Assembly: GCF_014649855.1 (NCBI RefSeq) | Contig: NZ_BMTV01000004.1 | Span: forward strand, 124,001 to 188,000 | Source: Streptomyces roseolus | GTDB taxonomy: Bacteria; Actinomycetota; Actinomycetes; Streptomycetales; Streptomycetaceae | Reading direction: 5' to 3' | Length of the DNA: 64,000 bases | Shown: positions 56,136 through 64,000 of the stretch, piece by piece | Position numbering within the stretch: position 1 is the first letter of the stretch | Layout of the letters: each line of letters starts with the position of its first letter | The notes under the pieces: model-generated | Databases searched by the model: none | What the model saw: the letters and a program-made list of their open reading frames with translations, nothing else | What the model was told of the DNA's origin: nothing | Position numbers and translations under genes: made by a program

Positions 56136-57305
56136 ATGAGCCAGGACTCCGCCGCACCGGAGGCGGCACGGAAGCTGTCCGGGCGCCGCCGTCGCGAAGT
56201 CGTCGCGGTGCTGTTGTTCAGCGGCGGCCCCATCTTCGAGAGCTCCATCCCGCTCTCCGTGTTCGGCATCGACCGGCAGGACGCCGGCGTTCCGCGCTAT
56301 CGGCTGCTCGTCTGCGCGGGAGAGGAGGGCCCCCTGCGGACCACGGGCGGGCTCGAACTCACCGCGCCGTACGGCCTGGAGGCGATCGGCCGCGCCGGGA
56401 CGGTCGTCGTCCCGGCCTGGCGCTCGATCACCTCGCCGCCACCGCCGGAAGCGCTCGAAGCCCTGCGCAGGGCACACGAGGAAGGGGCCAGGATCGTCGG
56501 GCTCTGCACCGGCGCGTTCGTCCTCGCGGCGGCCGGCCTGCTCGACGGCCGACCGGCGACCACGCACTGGATGTACGCGCCGACGCTCGCCAAGCGCTAC
56601 CCGTCGGTCCACGTGGACCCGCGGGAGCTCTTCGTCGACGACGGGGACGTGCTGACCTCCGCCGGCACCGCGGCCGGAATCGATCTGTGTCTGCACATCG
56701 TGCGGACCGACCACGGCACGGAGGCCGCGGGCGCCCTGGCGCGCCGGCTGGTCGTCCCGCCGCGGCGCAGTGGCGGTCAGGAGCGCTACCTCGACAGGTC
56801 TTTACCGGAGGAGATCGGCTCCGACCCGCTCGCCGAGGTCGTGGCCTGGGCGCTGGAGCACCTCCACGAGCAGTTCGACGTGGAGACCCTGGCGGCCCGT
56901 GCGTACATGTCACGGCGGACCTTCGACCGCCGTTTCCGTTCGCTGACCGGCTCCGCGCCGCTCCAGTGGCTGATCACCCAGCGGGTGCTCCAGGCGCAGC
57001 GGCTCCTGGAGACCTCGGACTACTCGGTGGACGAGGTCGCGGGGCGCTGCGGCTTCCGCTCGCCGGTGGCGCTGCGCGGCCACTTCCGGCGGCAGCTCGG
57101 CTCCTCGCCGGCGGCCTACCGGGCGGCGTACCGGGCCAGGCGGCCCCAGGGCGAGCCCTCGACGGCCGTCCTGGAGTCGGCGGTGCCCGCGCAGGTGGTG
57201 GCGGGAATCCGCCGCCCCGGGGTGTCGCTGGAGCCCGGCAAGCCGCCGGGCGACGCCTACACGCCGGGCCGGCCCGCCCTGCCGGGCCAGCGCAGCGCGC
57301 CGTAG
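56136..57305 (+). CDS. adpA: AdpA (BldH): AraC/XylS-family master developmental regulator
   Basis: 389-aa global activator of sporulation and antibiotic genes. The N-terminal DJ-1/PfpI-like dimerisation domain spans about 1-200 ([37 protein letters not shown]). The C-terminal AraC domain has two HTHs ([39 protein letters not shown]). A rare TTA leucine codon at 56802-56804 (residue 223, in DRSLPEE) makes translation depend on the bldA tRNA, as known for adpA. The C-terminal tail after GEPSTA is variable and Pro-rich. Followed by a 14-bp terminator and orn, the conserved adpA–ornA order. Confidence 0.97.
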   Translation: MSQDSAAPEAARKLSGRRRREVVAVLLFSGGPIFESSIPLSVFGIDRQDAGVPRYRLLVCAGEEGPLRTTGGLELTAPYGLEAIGRAGTVVVPAWRSITSPPPPEALEALRRAHEEGARIVGLCTGAFVLAAAGLLDGRPATTHWMYAPTLAKRYPSVHVDPRELFVDDGDVLTSAGTAAGIDLCLHIVRTDHGTEAAGALARRLVVPPRRSGGQERYLDRSLPEEIGSDPLAEVVAWALEHLHEQFDVETLAARAYMSRRTFDRRFRSLTGSAPLQWLITQRVLQAQRLLETSDYSVDEVAGRCGFRSPVALRGHFRRQLGSSPAAYRAAYRARRPQGEPSTAVLESAVPAQVVAGIRRPGVSLEPGKPPGDAYTPGRPALPGQRSAP

Positions 57306-57404
57306 CCGCCGGTGCCGGCACGGCGTGGACGCCCACCTGACGGGGCCGCCCACGCCGCCGGCGCCGAGGACCGCCGCCGCCACAAGCGGCGCACCGCAGT
57401 ACCG

Positions 57405-57440
57405 ACGGGCGCCCGGGGAACACCACCCCCGGGCGCCCGT
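57405..57440 (+). terminator. Terminator of adpA
   Basis: 14-bp perfect stem ACGGGCGCCCGGGG (57405-57418) with 57427-57440, 8-nt loop, about 100 bp after adpA. Confidence 0.88.
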
Positions 57441-57555
57441 CGCCCTGCCGGGACCCCGCCGGAGGGACAGGGAACTCCCGCTCCGGACGCCCCCGCGGGC
57501 CTCCCCCGGTGCACGGGGCGGTTCTCCCGGGGGCCGGCCGCCTAAGGTAGGACGC

Positions 57556-58158
57556 ATGAACGATCGCATGGTGTGGATCGACTGCGAGATGACCGGGCTC
57601 TCGCTGACGGACGACGCACTCATCGAGGTGGCCGCACTGGTCACCGACTCGGAACTGAACGTGCTCGGCGACGGCGTGGACATCGTGATCCGCCCGCCGG
57701 ACCGCGCCCTGGAGACCATGCCGGAGATCGTGCGCCAGATGCACACGGCCTCCGGGCTGCTCGACGCGCTGCCCGGCGGCACCACGCTGGCCGACGCGGA
57801 GGCGCAGGTCCTCGCCTACATCCGCGAGCACGTGAAGGAGCCCGGCAAGGCCCCGCTGTGCGGGAACTCGGTCTCCACCGACCGCGGCTTCCTCGCCCGC
57901 GACATGCCCGCCCTGGAGGGCCACCTGCACTACCGGATCGTCGATGTGTCCTCGGTCAAGGAGCTGGCGCGCCGCTGGTACCCGAGGGCGTACTTCAACA
58001 GTCCGGAGAAGAACGGCAACCACCGGGCGCTCGCCGACATCCGCGAGTCCATCGCCGAGCTGCGCTACTACCGGGAGGCGGTCTTCGTGCCGCAGCCCGG
58101 TCCGGACTCGGAGACCGCGAAGGAGATCGCGGCCCGGCACGTCGTCCCGGCGGAGTAG
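57556..58158 (+). CDS. orn: Oligoribonuclease
   Basis: 200-aa DEDDh 3'-5' exoribonuclease that degrades 2-5-nt RNAs and pGpG, ending c-di-GMP breakdown. Catalytic residues are visible: Asp and Glu in WIDCEMTGL, Asp in [15 protein letters not shown], His and Asp in [14 protein letters not shown] at 57556; AAGGTAGGA lies 5-13 nt upstream. Located after adpA as in other Streptomyces, where ornA mutants are developmentally affected. Confidence 0.96.
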   Translation: MNDRMVWIDCEMTGLSLTDDALIEVAALVTDSELNVLGDGVDIVIRPPDRALETMPEIVRQMHTASGLLDALPGGTTLADAEAQVLAYIREHVKEPGKAPLCGNSVSTDRGFLARDMPALEGHLHYRIVDVSSVKELARRWYPRAYFNSPEKNGNHRALADIRESIAELRYYREAVFVPQPGPDSETAKEIAARHVVPAE

Positions 58159-58277
58159 GACCGCCCGGAAGGGCCCGCTCGCGCACCCGGGGAAAACGTG
58201 TGCGCGAGCACCCCTCGGAACCCTGTAGACTTCTTCTCGGCCGGTCAGGGAAACCTTCGGGAGAACCGCCGGTCGTG

Positions 58278-58350
58278 GTGGGTATAGCTCAGCTGGTAGA
58301 GCACCTGGTTGTGGTCCAGGATGTCGCGGGTTCGAGTCCCGTTACTCACC
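58278..58350 (+). tRNA. tRNA-His (GTG anticodon)
   Basis: 73-nt cloverleaf: acceptor GTGGGTA/TACTCAC, D-arm AGCTCAGCTGGTAGAGC, anticodon stem CCTGG/CCAGG with loop TTGTGGT (anticodon 58311-58313), T-arm GCGGGTTCGAGTCCCGT. The G at 58277 is the expected G-1 of tRNA-His, opposite the discriminator C; the 3' CCA is not encoded. Confidence 0.97.
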
Positions 58351-58358
58351 CTGAAGGT

Positions 58359-58390
58359 CGAGGCCCCGGTTCGGAAGAACCGGGGCCTCG
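58359..58390. terminator. Terminator after tRNA-His
   Basis: 14-bp perfect stem CGAGGCCCCGGTTC (58359-58372) with 58377-58390 and a GGAA tetraloop; also suits the convergent xylanase gene. Confidence 0.9.
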
Positions 58391-58407
58391 GTCGTTCTCC
58401 GGACGTC

Positions 58408-59748
58408 TCAGCCGCAGCCGAGGACCGTCGGGGGCGGGTTGGAACCCGCCCAGGAGGCGTTGAAGCCGAAGGTCACGGAGCCGCCGGCCGGGACCGTGCC
58501 GTTGTACGGGAGGTTCGTCGCCGTCACGGCGGTGCCGGTCTGGGCGACCGTCGCGTTCCACGCCTGGGCGATCCGCTGGCCGGCCGGGTACTCCCAGACG
58601 ACCCGCCAGCCCGTCAGCGGGGCGGTGCCGGTGTTGCGGACGGTCACCTGGCCGGTGAAGCCGCCGCCCCACTGGCTCTGCACCGTGTACGCGGCGGTGC
58701 AGCCCGCCGGGCCGGGCGGCGTGCCCGGGGCGAGGGCCTCGGCGATGCCCGCCCGGGCCGGCTTCGGACTCAGGTTCTCGTCGTACGGCGTGGCCGCGCC
58801 CTCGCCCGGGAAGAAGTCCGGGATCCAGGAGTCGGAGTCGGTGAAGCCCCAGACGGTGAGGCCGGCGCAGCGGGTGACGGCCAGACAGGCGCGGGTCACG
58901 GCCGCGTAGTCCGCCTTCTGCCGCGCGAGCTTGGCCTCGGTGGCCGGCAGGGTCATCCGGATGTCGAGCTCGGTGATCGCCACGTCGACGCCGAGGTCCG
59001 CGAAGCGGCGGAGGTTGGCCTCCATCGTGGACGGGACCTGGCCGAGGATCAGATGGGCCTGGAAGCCGACCCCGTCGATCGGCACGCCCTGCGCGAGGAG
59101 CCGCTTGACCAGGGCGTACATGCCGTCGCTCTTGGCGCCGATGCCGTCGGTCGAGTAATCGTTGACGTACAGCTTCGCCGCCGGGTCGGCGGCGCGGGCG
59201 GCCCGGAAGGCGTCCGCGACGTACGACTCGCCGAGGGTGGCGCCGAAGACCGACCGGCGCAGGGTGCCGTCCTCGTTCAGGGGCTCGTTGACGACGTCCC
59301 AGTGGTCGACGCGGCCCTTGTAGCGGCTCACCTCGGTGGTGACGTGGTCGGTCATGACCGTGCGCAGCGCGTCCGGGGTCCAGGTGCCGTTCTCCACCCA
59401 GGACGGGAGCTGGCTGTGCCAGACCAGGGTGTGGCCGCGGACCTCCTGGCCGTGCGCCTCGGCGAAGTCGACGATCCGGTCGGCGCCGGTCCAGGAGTAC
59501 TGGCCCCGGACGGGCTCGACGGAGCCCCACTTCATCTCGTTGCCGGGGGTGACGGAGTCGAACTGGGCGGCGGCGGTGTCCGCGTACGCCCCGGTGAGCT
59601 TCCCGCCGGTGACGGCGGTGCCGAGGTAGATCCCCCGGGCGTCGGCGAGCTCGCGGAGCGGCGCGTCGGCGGCCGAGGCCGTCCCGGCGAGGGTGGGGGT
59701 GAGGGCGGCGGCGAGGAGCGCCGCGGTGGCGGTCAGCCGGCGGAACAC
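58408..59748 (-). CDS. Secreted GH10 endo-beta-1,4-xylanase with CBM2
   Basis: 446-aa secreted xylanase. Signal peptide residues 1 to about 28 (RRLTATAALLAAALTPTLAG). The GH10 barrel shows the acid/base Glu in HWDVVNEPLNEDG and the nucleophile Glu in VAITELDIRM, plus RGHTLVWHSQLPSWV. A short Pro linker and a C-terminal family 2 carbohydrate-binding module (CTAAYTVQSQWGGGFTGQVT; conserved Trp and terminal Cys) follow. The GTG at 59748 has GGAGGTG and overlaps the GH74 gene by 16 nt, so the two are coupled and share the CebR-type box upstream. Degrades plant xylan. Confidence 0.93.
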   Translation of the reverse strand: MFRRLTATAALLAAALTPTLAGTASAADAPLRELADARGIYLGTAVTGGKLTGAYADTAAAQFDSVTPGNEMKWGSVEPVRGQYSWTGADRIVDFAEAHGQEVRGHTLVWHSQLPSWVENGTWTPDALRTVMTDHVTTEVSRYKGRVDHWDVVNEPLNEDGTLRRSVFGATLGESYVADAFRAARAADPAAKLYVNDYSTDGIGAKSDGMYALVKRLLAQGVPIDGVGFQAHLILGQVPSTMEANLRRFADLGVDVAITELDIRMTLPATEAKLARQKADYAAVTRACLAVTRCAGLTVWGFTDSDSWIPDFFPGEGAATPYDENLSPKPARAGIAEALAPGTPPGPAGCTAAYTVQSQWGGGFTGQVTVRNTGTAPLTGWRVVWEYPAGQRIAQAWNATVAQTGTAVTATNLPYNGTVPAGGSVTFGFNASWAGSNPPPTVLGCG

Positions 59749-62414
59749 GGGGCACCTCCGAGGGTGAAGGCGGCGGGTGCGGGGTTGCCGCCGGTCCACG
59801 AGCCGGTGAAGCCGAAGGAGGCGGAGGCCCCGGGGGCGACGGCGCCGTTCCAGCCGGCGTTCTTCGCGGTGACGGCGGTGCCGGCCTGGGTGGGCGTGGC
59901 GTTCCACATCTGGCCGACGGTCTGCCCGGCGGCGAAGGACCAGCCGAGCGTCCAGCCGTTCCAGGCGGTGGCGGAGGTGTTGGTGACGGTGACGTCGGCC
60001 TGGAAGCCGCCCTGCCACTGGTGGGTCACCTTGTAGGAGACCTCGCAGGCGCCCACCGGGTCCGGCGGGTCGGTGGGGTCGGTGTCCCCTCCCCCGCCGG
60101 TCTCGCTCGTGTCGCCGTAGACGATGCCGCGGCCGTTGGTGGCGACGTACACCCGGCCGTAGACGCGCGGGTCGCCGGTGATGGTGGCGCCGGTCCAGCC
60201 CCACTGGTGGGCGTCGTCGTTGACCCGGACCCAGGTGGCGCCGGCGTCGGTGGAGCGGAAGATGCCGCGGACGCCGCCGATCTTCGCGCTGGAGTAGAGC
60301 GCCGGGTAGGAGGCGTTCGGGGCGGCCTTGCCGAAGCCGATGGCGTCGGCCTGGTCGACGCCGGCGACCCGGGTGAAGGCGGCGCCGCCGTCGGTGGAGT
60401 GCCACAGGCCGTACGCGGCGTCGGGGGCGCCGCCCGCGAGCCAGATGTCGCCCTTCTTCCCGGGGACGGCCTTGAAGCGGACGTTGCCCTTGGCGGGCAG
60501 CCCGGTGGCCCTGGCGGTGAAGGTGAGGCCGCCGTCGGTGGAGGCGTAGAAGGTGCCGCCGTGGAAGCCGTAGAAGGTCTTCGGGTCGACGCGGTCGGAC
60601 TCGACGGTGGCGCCGGCCGGGATGCCGGTGGCGGCCGTCCAGGAGGTGCCGAAGCCGGTGGCGGCGTGGACGCCGGCGGTGCCCTCGGGGCTCCAGACGA
60701 AGCGGCCGCCGTCGGCGGCCGCGGCGACCGTGCCGCCGCCGGTGACGCCCGCGGGTTCCTTCCCCGCGAACCAGTTCGCGCCGTTGTCGGTGGAGAAGGC
60801 GACCCGCGGCCCGCCGTCGAGGTGGCCGGAGCGGACGAGCGTGTTCGGGTTCGTCTCGGCGTAGTCGAGGCTGGTCGTCGACGTGAAGTTCGGGGAGGTG
60901 AACATCATCGGCGGGACGGCCGACAGGTCGGTGTGGCGGAAGCCGCCGACGTCGCCGAGGGCGCTGATCAGCGGGGCGCCGGAGGGCGGCGCGACCAGGT
61001 CGAGGACGGCGGTCTCCTCCAGGCCCTTCACCATGGGCCTGATGGTGAAGTTCGTGTTCGTGTCCCACTTGGTGAGCTCGGTGGTGCCGTAGACGGTGGC
61101 GCCGGTGCCGTACAGCATCCGGTTCGAGTCGAAGGGGTCGATCTCCAGGGCCTCGGTCATCCAGCCGAGCTTGGGGGTCTGCTCGGGCGGGGTGGGGTTG
61201 CCGCCCCAGGTCAGCCACGGGACGGAGGAGACGTCCATGGTGTAGCGGTCGGCGCGGGTGGGGTACGACGCGTAGTCCCAGGCCTTGGTCCAGGTGGAGC
61301 CGGAGTCGGTGGTGCGGAAGATCTGGGTGTCGGGCCACCAGGAGCTGTAGGCGGAGACCATGACCGTGCCGGGCCGCTGCCGGTCGACGGTGAGGCCGCT
61401 GAAGCCGTGGTGGGTGTCGGCCTCGGCGACGGGGCTGATGTCCTTCCACGCCCCGGTGGCGGTCGCGTACCGGTACACCTTGCCCTTGCCGCCGTCGTAC
61501 GGGCCCGCCGTGTCGCTGTACGCGAGGTAGAGGTAGCCGTTCTCGGCGTCGAGGACGCCCTTGTGGGCGAGGTATCCGGTGGGCTGGCCGGCGAGGCGGG
61601 TCCAGGTGGCGCCCGCGTCGGCGGAGCGGTAGACGGCGTTCTCCTTGTCGCCGACGCCGACGTAGATCGTCTTCGTGGCGCTGCCCGCCGTGCCGGTGGA
61701 CTCGTCGAAGGTGACCCAGACGATGCCCTGCTCGTCGGAGTTGTAGCCGCTGGTGTCGGTGGGGTCCTGCTGGTAGTTGCCGGGGTTGGTGAAGGAGGTG
61801 ACCTTCGCCCAGGTGGCGCCGGAGTCGGTGGAGCGCCAGAGGCCGTTGCCGCTGGGGGCGCCGAGGTAGAGGATCCGGTTGTCGTGCGGGTCGACGGCCA
61901 GGCGCTCGCCCATGCCGCGGCCCGGCATGTTGCCGCCGAGCTTGAAGGGGAGGTCGGCGCGCTGCCAGGTGGCGCCCCGGTCGGCGGAGCGCAGGACGGC
62001 GCCCGTGCCGGGGTCCCAGTCGTTGGTGTACGTGCCGACGGCGGCGTACACCTTGTCGGGGTCGGCGGAGTCGGAGGCGAGGGAGACGACGCCGGTGTGG
62101 CCCCAGTCGTCCCAGCCGACGTGGTCGAGGAACGGGATCCAGGAGGAGGCGGACTGGTCCCAGCGGTAGGCGCCGCCGATGTCGGTGCGGGCGTAGAGGA
62201 GGTTCTTCTCGGTCCGGTTGAAGACCAGGCCGGGGACGAAGCCGCCGCCGTCGACGCGGACGTTCTTCCAGGTGTAGGCGGCGGACGCGGCGGCCCGGGC
62301 CGGTGGGGGCGCCGGTGCGGCGGTCTCGGCGGCGCCGGCCGGAAGGGCGCCGGCGAGGAGCCCGCCCGTGAGGGCCAGGCCCGCGAGCCCCGCGAGGAGT
62401 CGTGGTCTGCGCAT
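59733..62414 (-). CDS. Secreted GH74 xyloglucanase with CBM2
   Basis: 893-aa secreted enzyme. Signal peptide residues 1-29 (MRRPRLLAGLAGLALTGGLL). Two seven-bladed propeller domains with repeated STDGG/SADAG Asp-box turns. The GH74 catalytic Asp residues are in YARTDIGGAYRW and SALGDVGGFRHTD. A Gly/Asp/Pro linker leads to a CBM2 (CEVSYKVTHQWQGGFQADVT). Hydrolyses xyloglucan endo-wise. ATG at 62414, weak ribosome site; a CebR-type palindrome lies 26 bp upstream. Operon with the GH10 gene; divergent from a sugar-binding lipoprotein gene. Confidence 0.93.
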   Translation of the reverse strand: MRRPRLLAGLAGLALTGGLLAGALPAGAAETAAPAPPPARAAASAAYTWKNVRVDGGGFVPGLVFNRTEKNLLYARTDIGGAYRWDQSASSWIPFLDHVGWDDWGHTGVVSLASDSADPDKVYAAVGTYTNDWDPGTGAVLRSADRGATWQRADLPFKLGGNMPGRGMGERLAVDPHDNRILYLGAPSGNGLWRSTDSGATWAKVTSFTNPGNYQQDPTDTSGYNSDEQGIVWVTFDESTGTAGSATKTIYVGVGDKENAVYRSADAGATWTRLAGQPTGYLAHKGVLDAENGYLYLAYSDTAGPYDGGKGKVYRYATATGAWKDISPVAEADTHHGFSGLTVDRQRPGTVMVSAYSSWWPDTQIFRTTDSGSTWTKAWDYASYPTRADRYTMDVSSVPWLTWGGNPTPPEQTPKLGWMTEALEIDPFDSNRMLYGTGATVYGTTELTKWDTNTNFTIRPMVKGLEETAVLDLVAPPSGAPLISALGDVGGFRHTDLSAVPPMMFTSPNFTSTTSLDYAETNPNTLVRSGHLDGGPRVAFSTDNGANWFAGKEPAGVTGGGTVAAAADGGRFVWSPEGTAGVHAATGFGTSWTAATGIPAGATVESDRVDPKTFYGFHGGTFYASTDGGLTFTARATGLPAKGNVRFKAVPGKKGDIWLAGGAPDAAYGLWHSTDGGAAFTRVAGVDQADAIGFGKAAPNASYPALYSSAKIGGVRGIFRSTDAGATWVRVNDDAHQWGWTGATITGDPRVYGRVYVATNGRGIVYGDTSETGGGGDTDPTDPPDPVGACEVSYKVTHQWQGGFQADVTVTNTSATAWNGWTLGWSFAAGQTVGQMWNATPTQAGTAVTAKNAGWNGAVAPGASASFGFTGSWTGGNPAPAAFTLGGAPCSAG

Positions 62415-62439
62415 GGGTATCCCGTCGGGAAGTGAGGTA

Positions 62440-62453
62440 TGGGAGCGCTCCCA
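62440..62453. promoter_or_regulatory. CebR-type operator
   Basis: TGGGAGCGCTCCCA, a 14-bp perfect palindrome identical to the cello-oligosaccharide repressor box known in Streptomyces, 26 bp before the GH74 ATG and 154 bp before the binding-protein ATG. Confidence 0.92.
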
Positions 62454-62606
62454 CTATCCGAGCCCTGTCAGAACACGGTCAATACACGGGAACCGTCGAA
62501 GACGTTCGACGACGCGGAGCGACCGGTGGGCCGAACGGGTGAGGCGCGCCCGGACCCCGGCGCCGCCCCGTCGGCCGTCCCTCCCCCGCCGCCTACGGTC
62601 GGGGCC

Positions 62607-63949
62607 ATGGGGCGGAGGAACGGGACACCACGACGGACCGGCGCTCGCACCCGCGTCCTGGCGCTGCTGCTCGCCGCGGCGCTGCTCGGCGGCTGCGCGG
62701 ACGACCCGCCGGTGCCGCCGGCGGCCGGCGCCGGCGAGGCCGTCGACGGCTCGGGGCGGCCGGTCACGCTCACCGTCGGCGTGTACGGCACCTTCGGACT
62801 CGAGGAGGCCGGGCTTTACGACACGTACATGCGGCTCCACCCGGACGTGGCGATCCGGCAGACCTCCCTCGCCCGCGCCGACGTCTACTACCCGCAGCTG
62901 CTCACCCACCTCACGGCCGGCGCGGGCCTCGCCGACGTCCAGGCCGTCGAGGTCGGGAACATCGCGGAGGTCGTCGACACCCAGGCCGGCCGGCTCGTCG
63001 ACCTGGCCCGCGCGCCCGGGGTGCGCGAGACCGACTTCCTGCCCTGGAAGTGGGCGCAGGCGCGGACGGAGGACGGACGGGTCCTGGGGCTCGGCACCGA
63101 CATCGGGCCGCTGGCCGTCTGCTACCGCAAGGACCACTTCGCCGCCGCCGGGCTGCCCACCGACCGGGAGGAGGTGGGGCGGCTGTGGGCCGGGGACTGG
63201 GAGAAGTACCTGGAGACGGGCCGCCGGTTCGCCGCCCGGGCGCCCGGGGGCGTGGCCTTCACCGACTCGGCGTCCGGGGTGATGGGCGCCGTGATCTCCG
63301 GCGCGGGGCTGCGCTACTACGACGCCGGGGGGCGGCTCGTGGTGGCGGCCAACCCGGCGGTGCGGGCCGCATGGGACCTCGGCGCGCGGTTCGCGGAGCA
63401 CGGGCTGACCGCCCGGCTCCAGCAGTTCACCCCCGACTGGGACCAGGGCTTCGCGCACGGCCGGTTCGCCTCGATCGCCTGCCCGGCGTGGATGCTCGGC
63501 TACATCCAGGACAAGGGCGGCCCGGACGGGAAGGGGAAGTGGGACATCGCGAGGGCCCCCCGGCCGGGGAACTGGGGCGGCTCCTTCCTGGTCGTCCCGG
63601 CCGCCGGCCGGCACGTCGAGGAGGCGGCCGAGCTGGCGGCCTGGCTGACCGCTCCGGAGCAGCAGGCGGTGCTCTTCGAGCGGCGCGGCAGCTTCCCGAG
63701 CGCCGAGGCCGCCTTCGGGCTGCCGCAGGTGCGGGGGGCCCGGCACCCGTACTTCGGGGACGCGCCGGTGGGCCGGATCTACTCGGCGGCGGCCAGGGGG
63801 TGCCGGTGGCGCCGGTCGGGCCGAAGGACGGGCTGGTGAACACGATCCTCTCCGACACCGGGATGCTCCAGGTCGACCAGACGGGACGCTCGCCCGACTC
63901 GGCGTGGCGGGCGGCGATGAAGGCCATCGACAACGCGCTGGACCGGTGA
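62607..63949 (+). pseudogene. Sugar-binding lipoprotein of an ABC transporter, frameshifted near 3' end
   Basis: Extracellular solute-binding protein family 1 gene. Lipoprotein signal with lipobox LLGGC (residues about 26-31), then VTLTVGVYGTFGLEEAG, LTAGAGLADVQAVEVGNIAE and PLAVCYRKDHFAAAGLP, typical of sugar-binding proteins. The first frame runs off into a stop at 63839 after IYSAAARGC. The family C-terminus (GPKDGLVNTILSDTGMLQ to KAIDNALDR) continues in another frame to 63949. One extra G in the run of five G at 63796-63800 would restore it. This is a real frameshift, a programmed slip or a base-call error. About 410 of 446 residues are in the first frame, so partial function is possible. 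Confidence 0.8.
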
Positions 63950-64000
63950 GTCCGATGGCCGAGGAGGTGGTGGAGCGGGTGCTCGCGCCGGTGGTGCCGG
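63946..64000 (+). CDS. Start of a downstream gene, cut by window edge
   Basis: GTG at 63946 overlaps the TGA ending the restored binding-protein frame (GTGA), then reads SPMAEEVVERVLAPVVP to the window end. An ABC sugar permease would be expected here, but 18 codons are not enough to identify it. ATG at 63955 is an alternative start. Confidence 0.4.
   Translation, partial: MSPMAEEVVERVLAPVVP

Noticed and set aside
55231..56269. Minus-strand frames opposite the adpA promoter and small membrane gene
   Set aside because: Atypical codon use and no ribosome site; they cover a known type of regulatory region.
58408..62454. Apparent single large gene covering both glycoside hydrolases
   Set aside because: The GH74 part is read in the wrong frame; GH74 and GH10 are two overlapping genes, each with its own signal peptide.

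Overview
The window is about 73% GC with strong third-position GC bias, GTG/TTG starts and many 4-nt stop/start overlaps. It carries the adpA–ornA pair (adpA keeps its single TTA codon), a desferrioxamine (des) locus with iron boxes, and a secreted GH74/GH10 pair behind a CebR-type box. Together these point to a Streptomyces chromosome, most likely the conserved core arm rather than a plasmid. About 46 protein genes, one tRNA and one TnpB-type insertion element can be supported. No CRISPR array, rRNA or prophage was seen.

Layout, left part (1–34 kb). A copper P-type ATPase (5' end outside the window) and citrate synthase converge on a 381-bp gap with a terminator and an unexplained AT-richer stretch. 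A RecD2-like helicase follows. A three-gene sugar-catabolism-like operon (Gfo/Idh dehydrogenase, DUF993 protein, TIM-barrel isomerase) diverges from a LacI regulator across two palindromic operators. Then come a P-loop kinase and DMT exporter with a divergent LysR regulator, a secreted GH3 hexosaminidase, a secreted S28 peptidase, two small hypotheticals, a fused asymmetric ABC exporter, and a TPP enzyme + agmatinase + PucR module. A secreted protein, a membrane-anchored HTH protein, an acyl-CoA dehydrogenase/thioesterase pair, a cation diffusion facilitator, a MarR–phosphatase pair and a divergent MFS exporter complete this part.

Middle (34–51 kb). A TetR regulator diverges from a leucine/isovalerate catabolic operon: acyl-CoA carboxylase beta, biotinylated alpha, HMG-CoA lyase and acdH-like dehydrogenase. 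After a GT-C-type glycosyltransferase comes the desferrioxamine locus desE-F-A-B-C-D on the minus strand, with two DmdR1/IdeR iron boxes. The desABCD operon is interrupted between desC and desD by an IS200/IS605-like element carrying only tnpB with an intact RuvC active site. Its right end supplies the present desC stop codon.

Right part (51–64 kb). A small conserved protein and glmS, a YaaH-family membrane protein, a universal stress protein, a small membrane protein, adpA with a long leader, orn, tRNA-His(GUG), and a translationally coupled GH74 xyloglucanase/GH10 xylanase pair, both with CBM2. The GH pair diverges from a sugar-binding lipoprotein gene whose 3' end is frameshifted in a G-run, followed by the first codons of another gene. 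Iron (des), carbon (GH3, GH74/GH10, binding protein, LacI operon) and developmental control (adpA) genes lie close together, as is common in Streptomyces.
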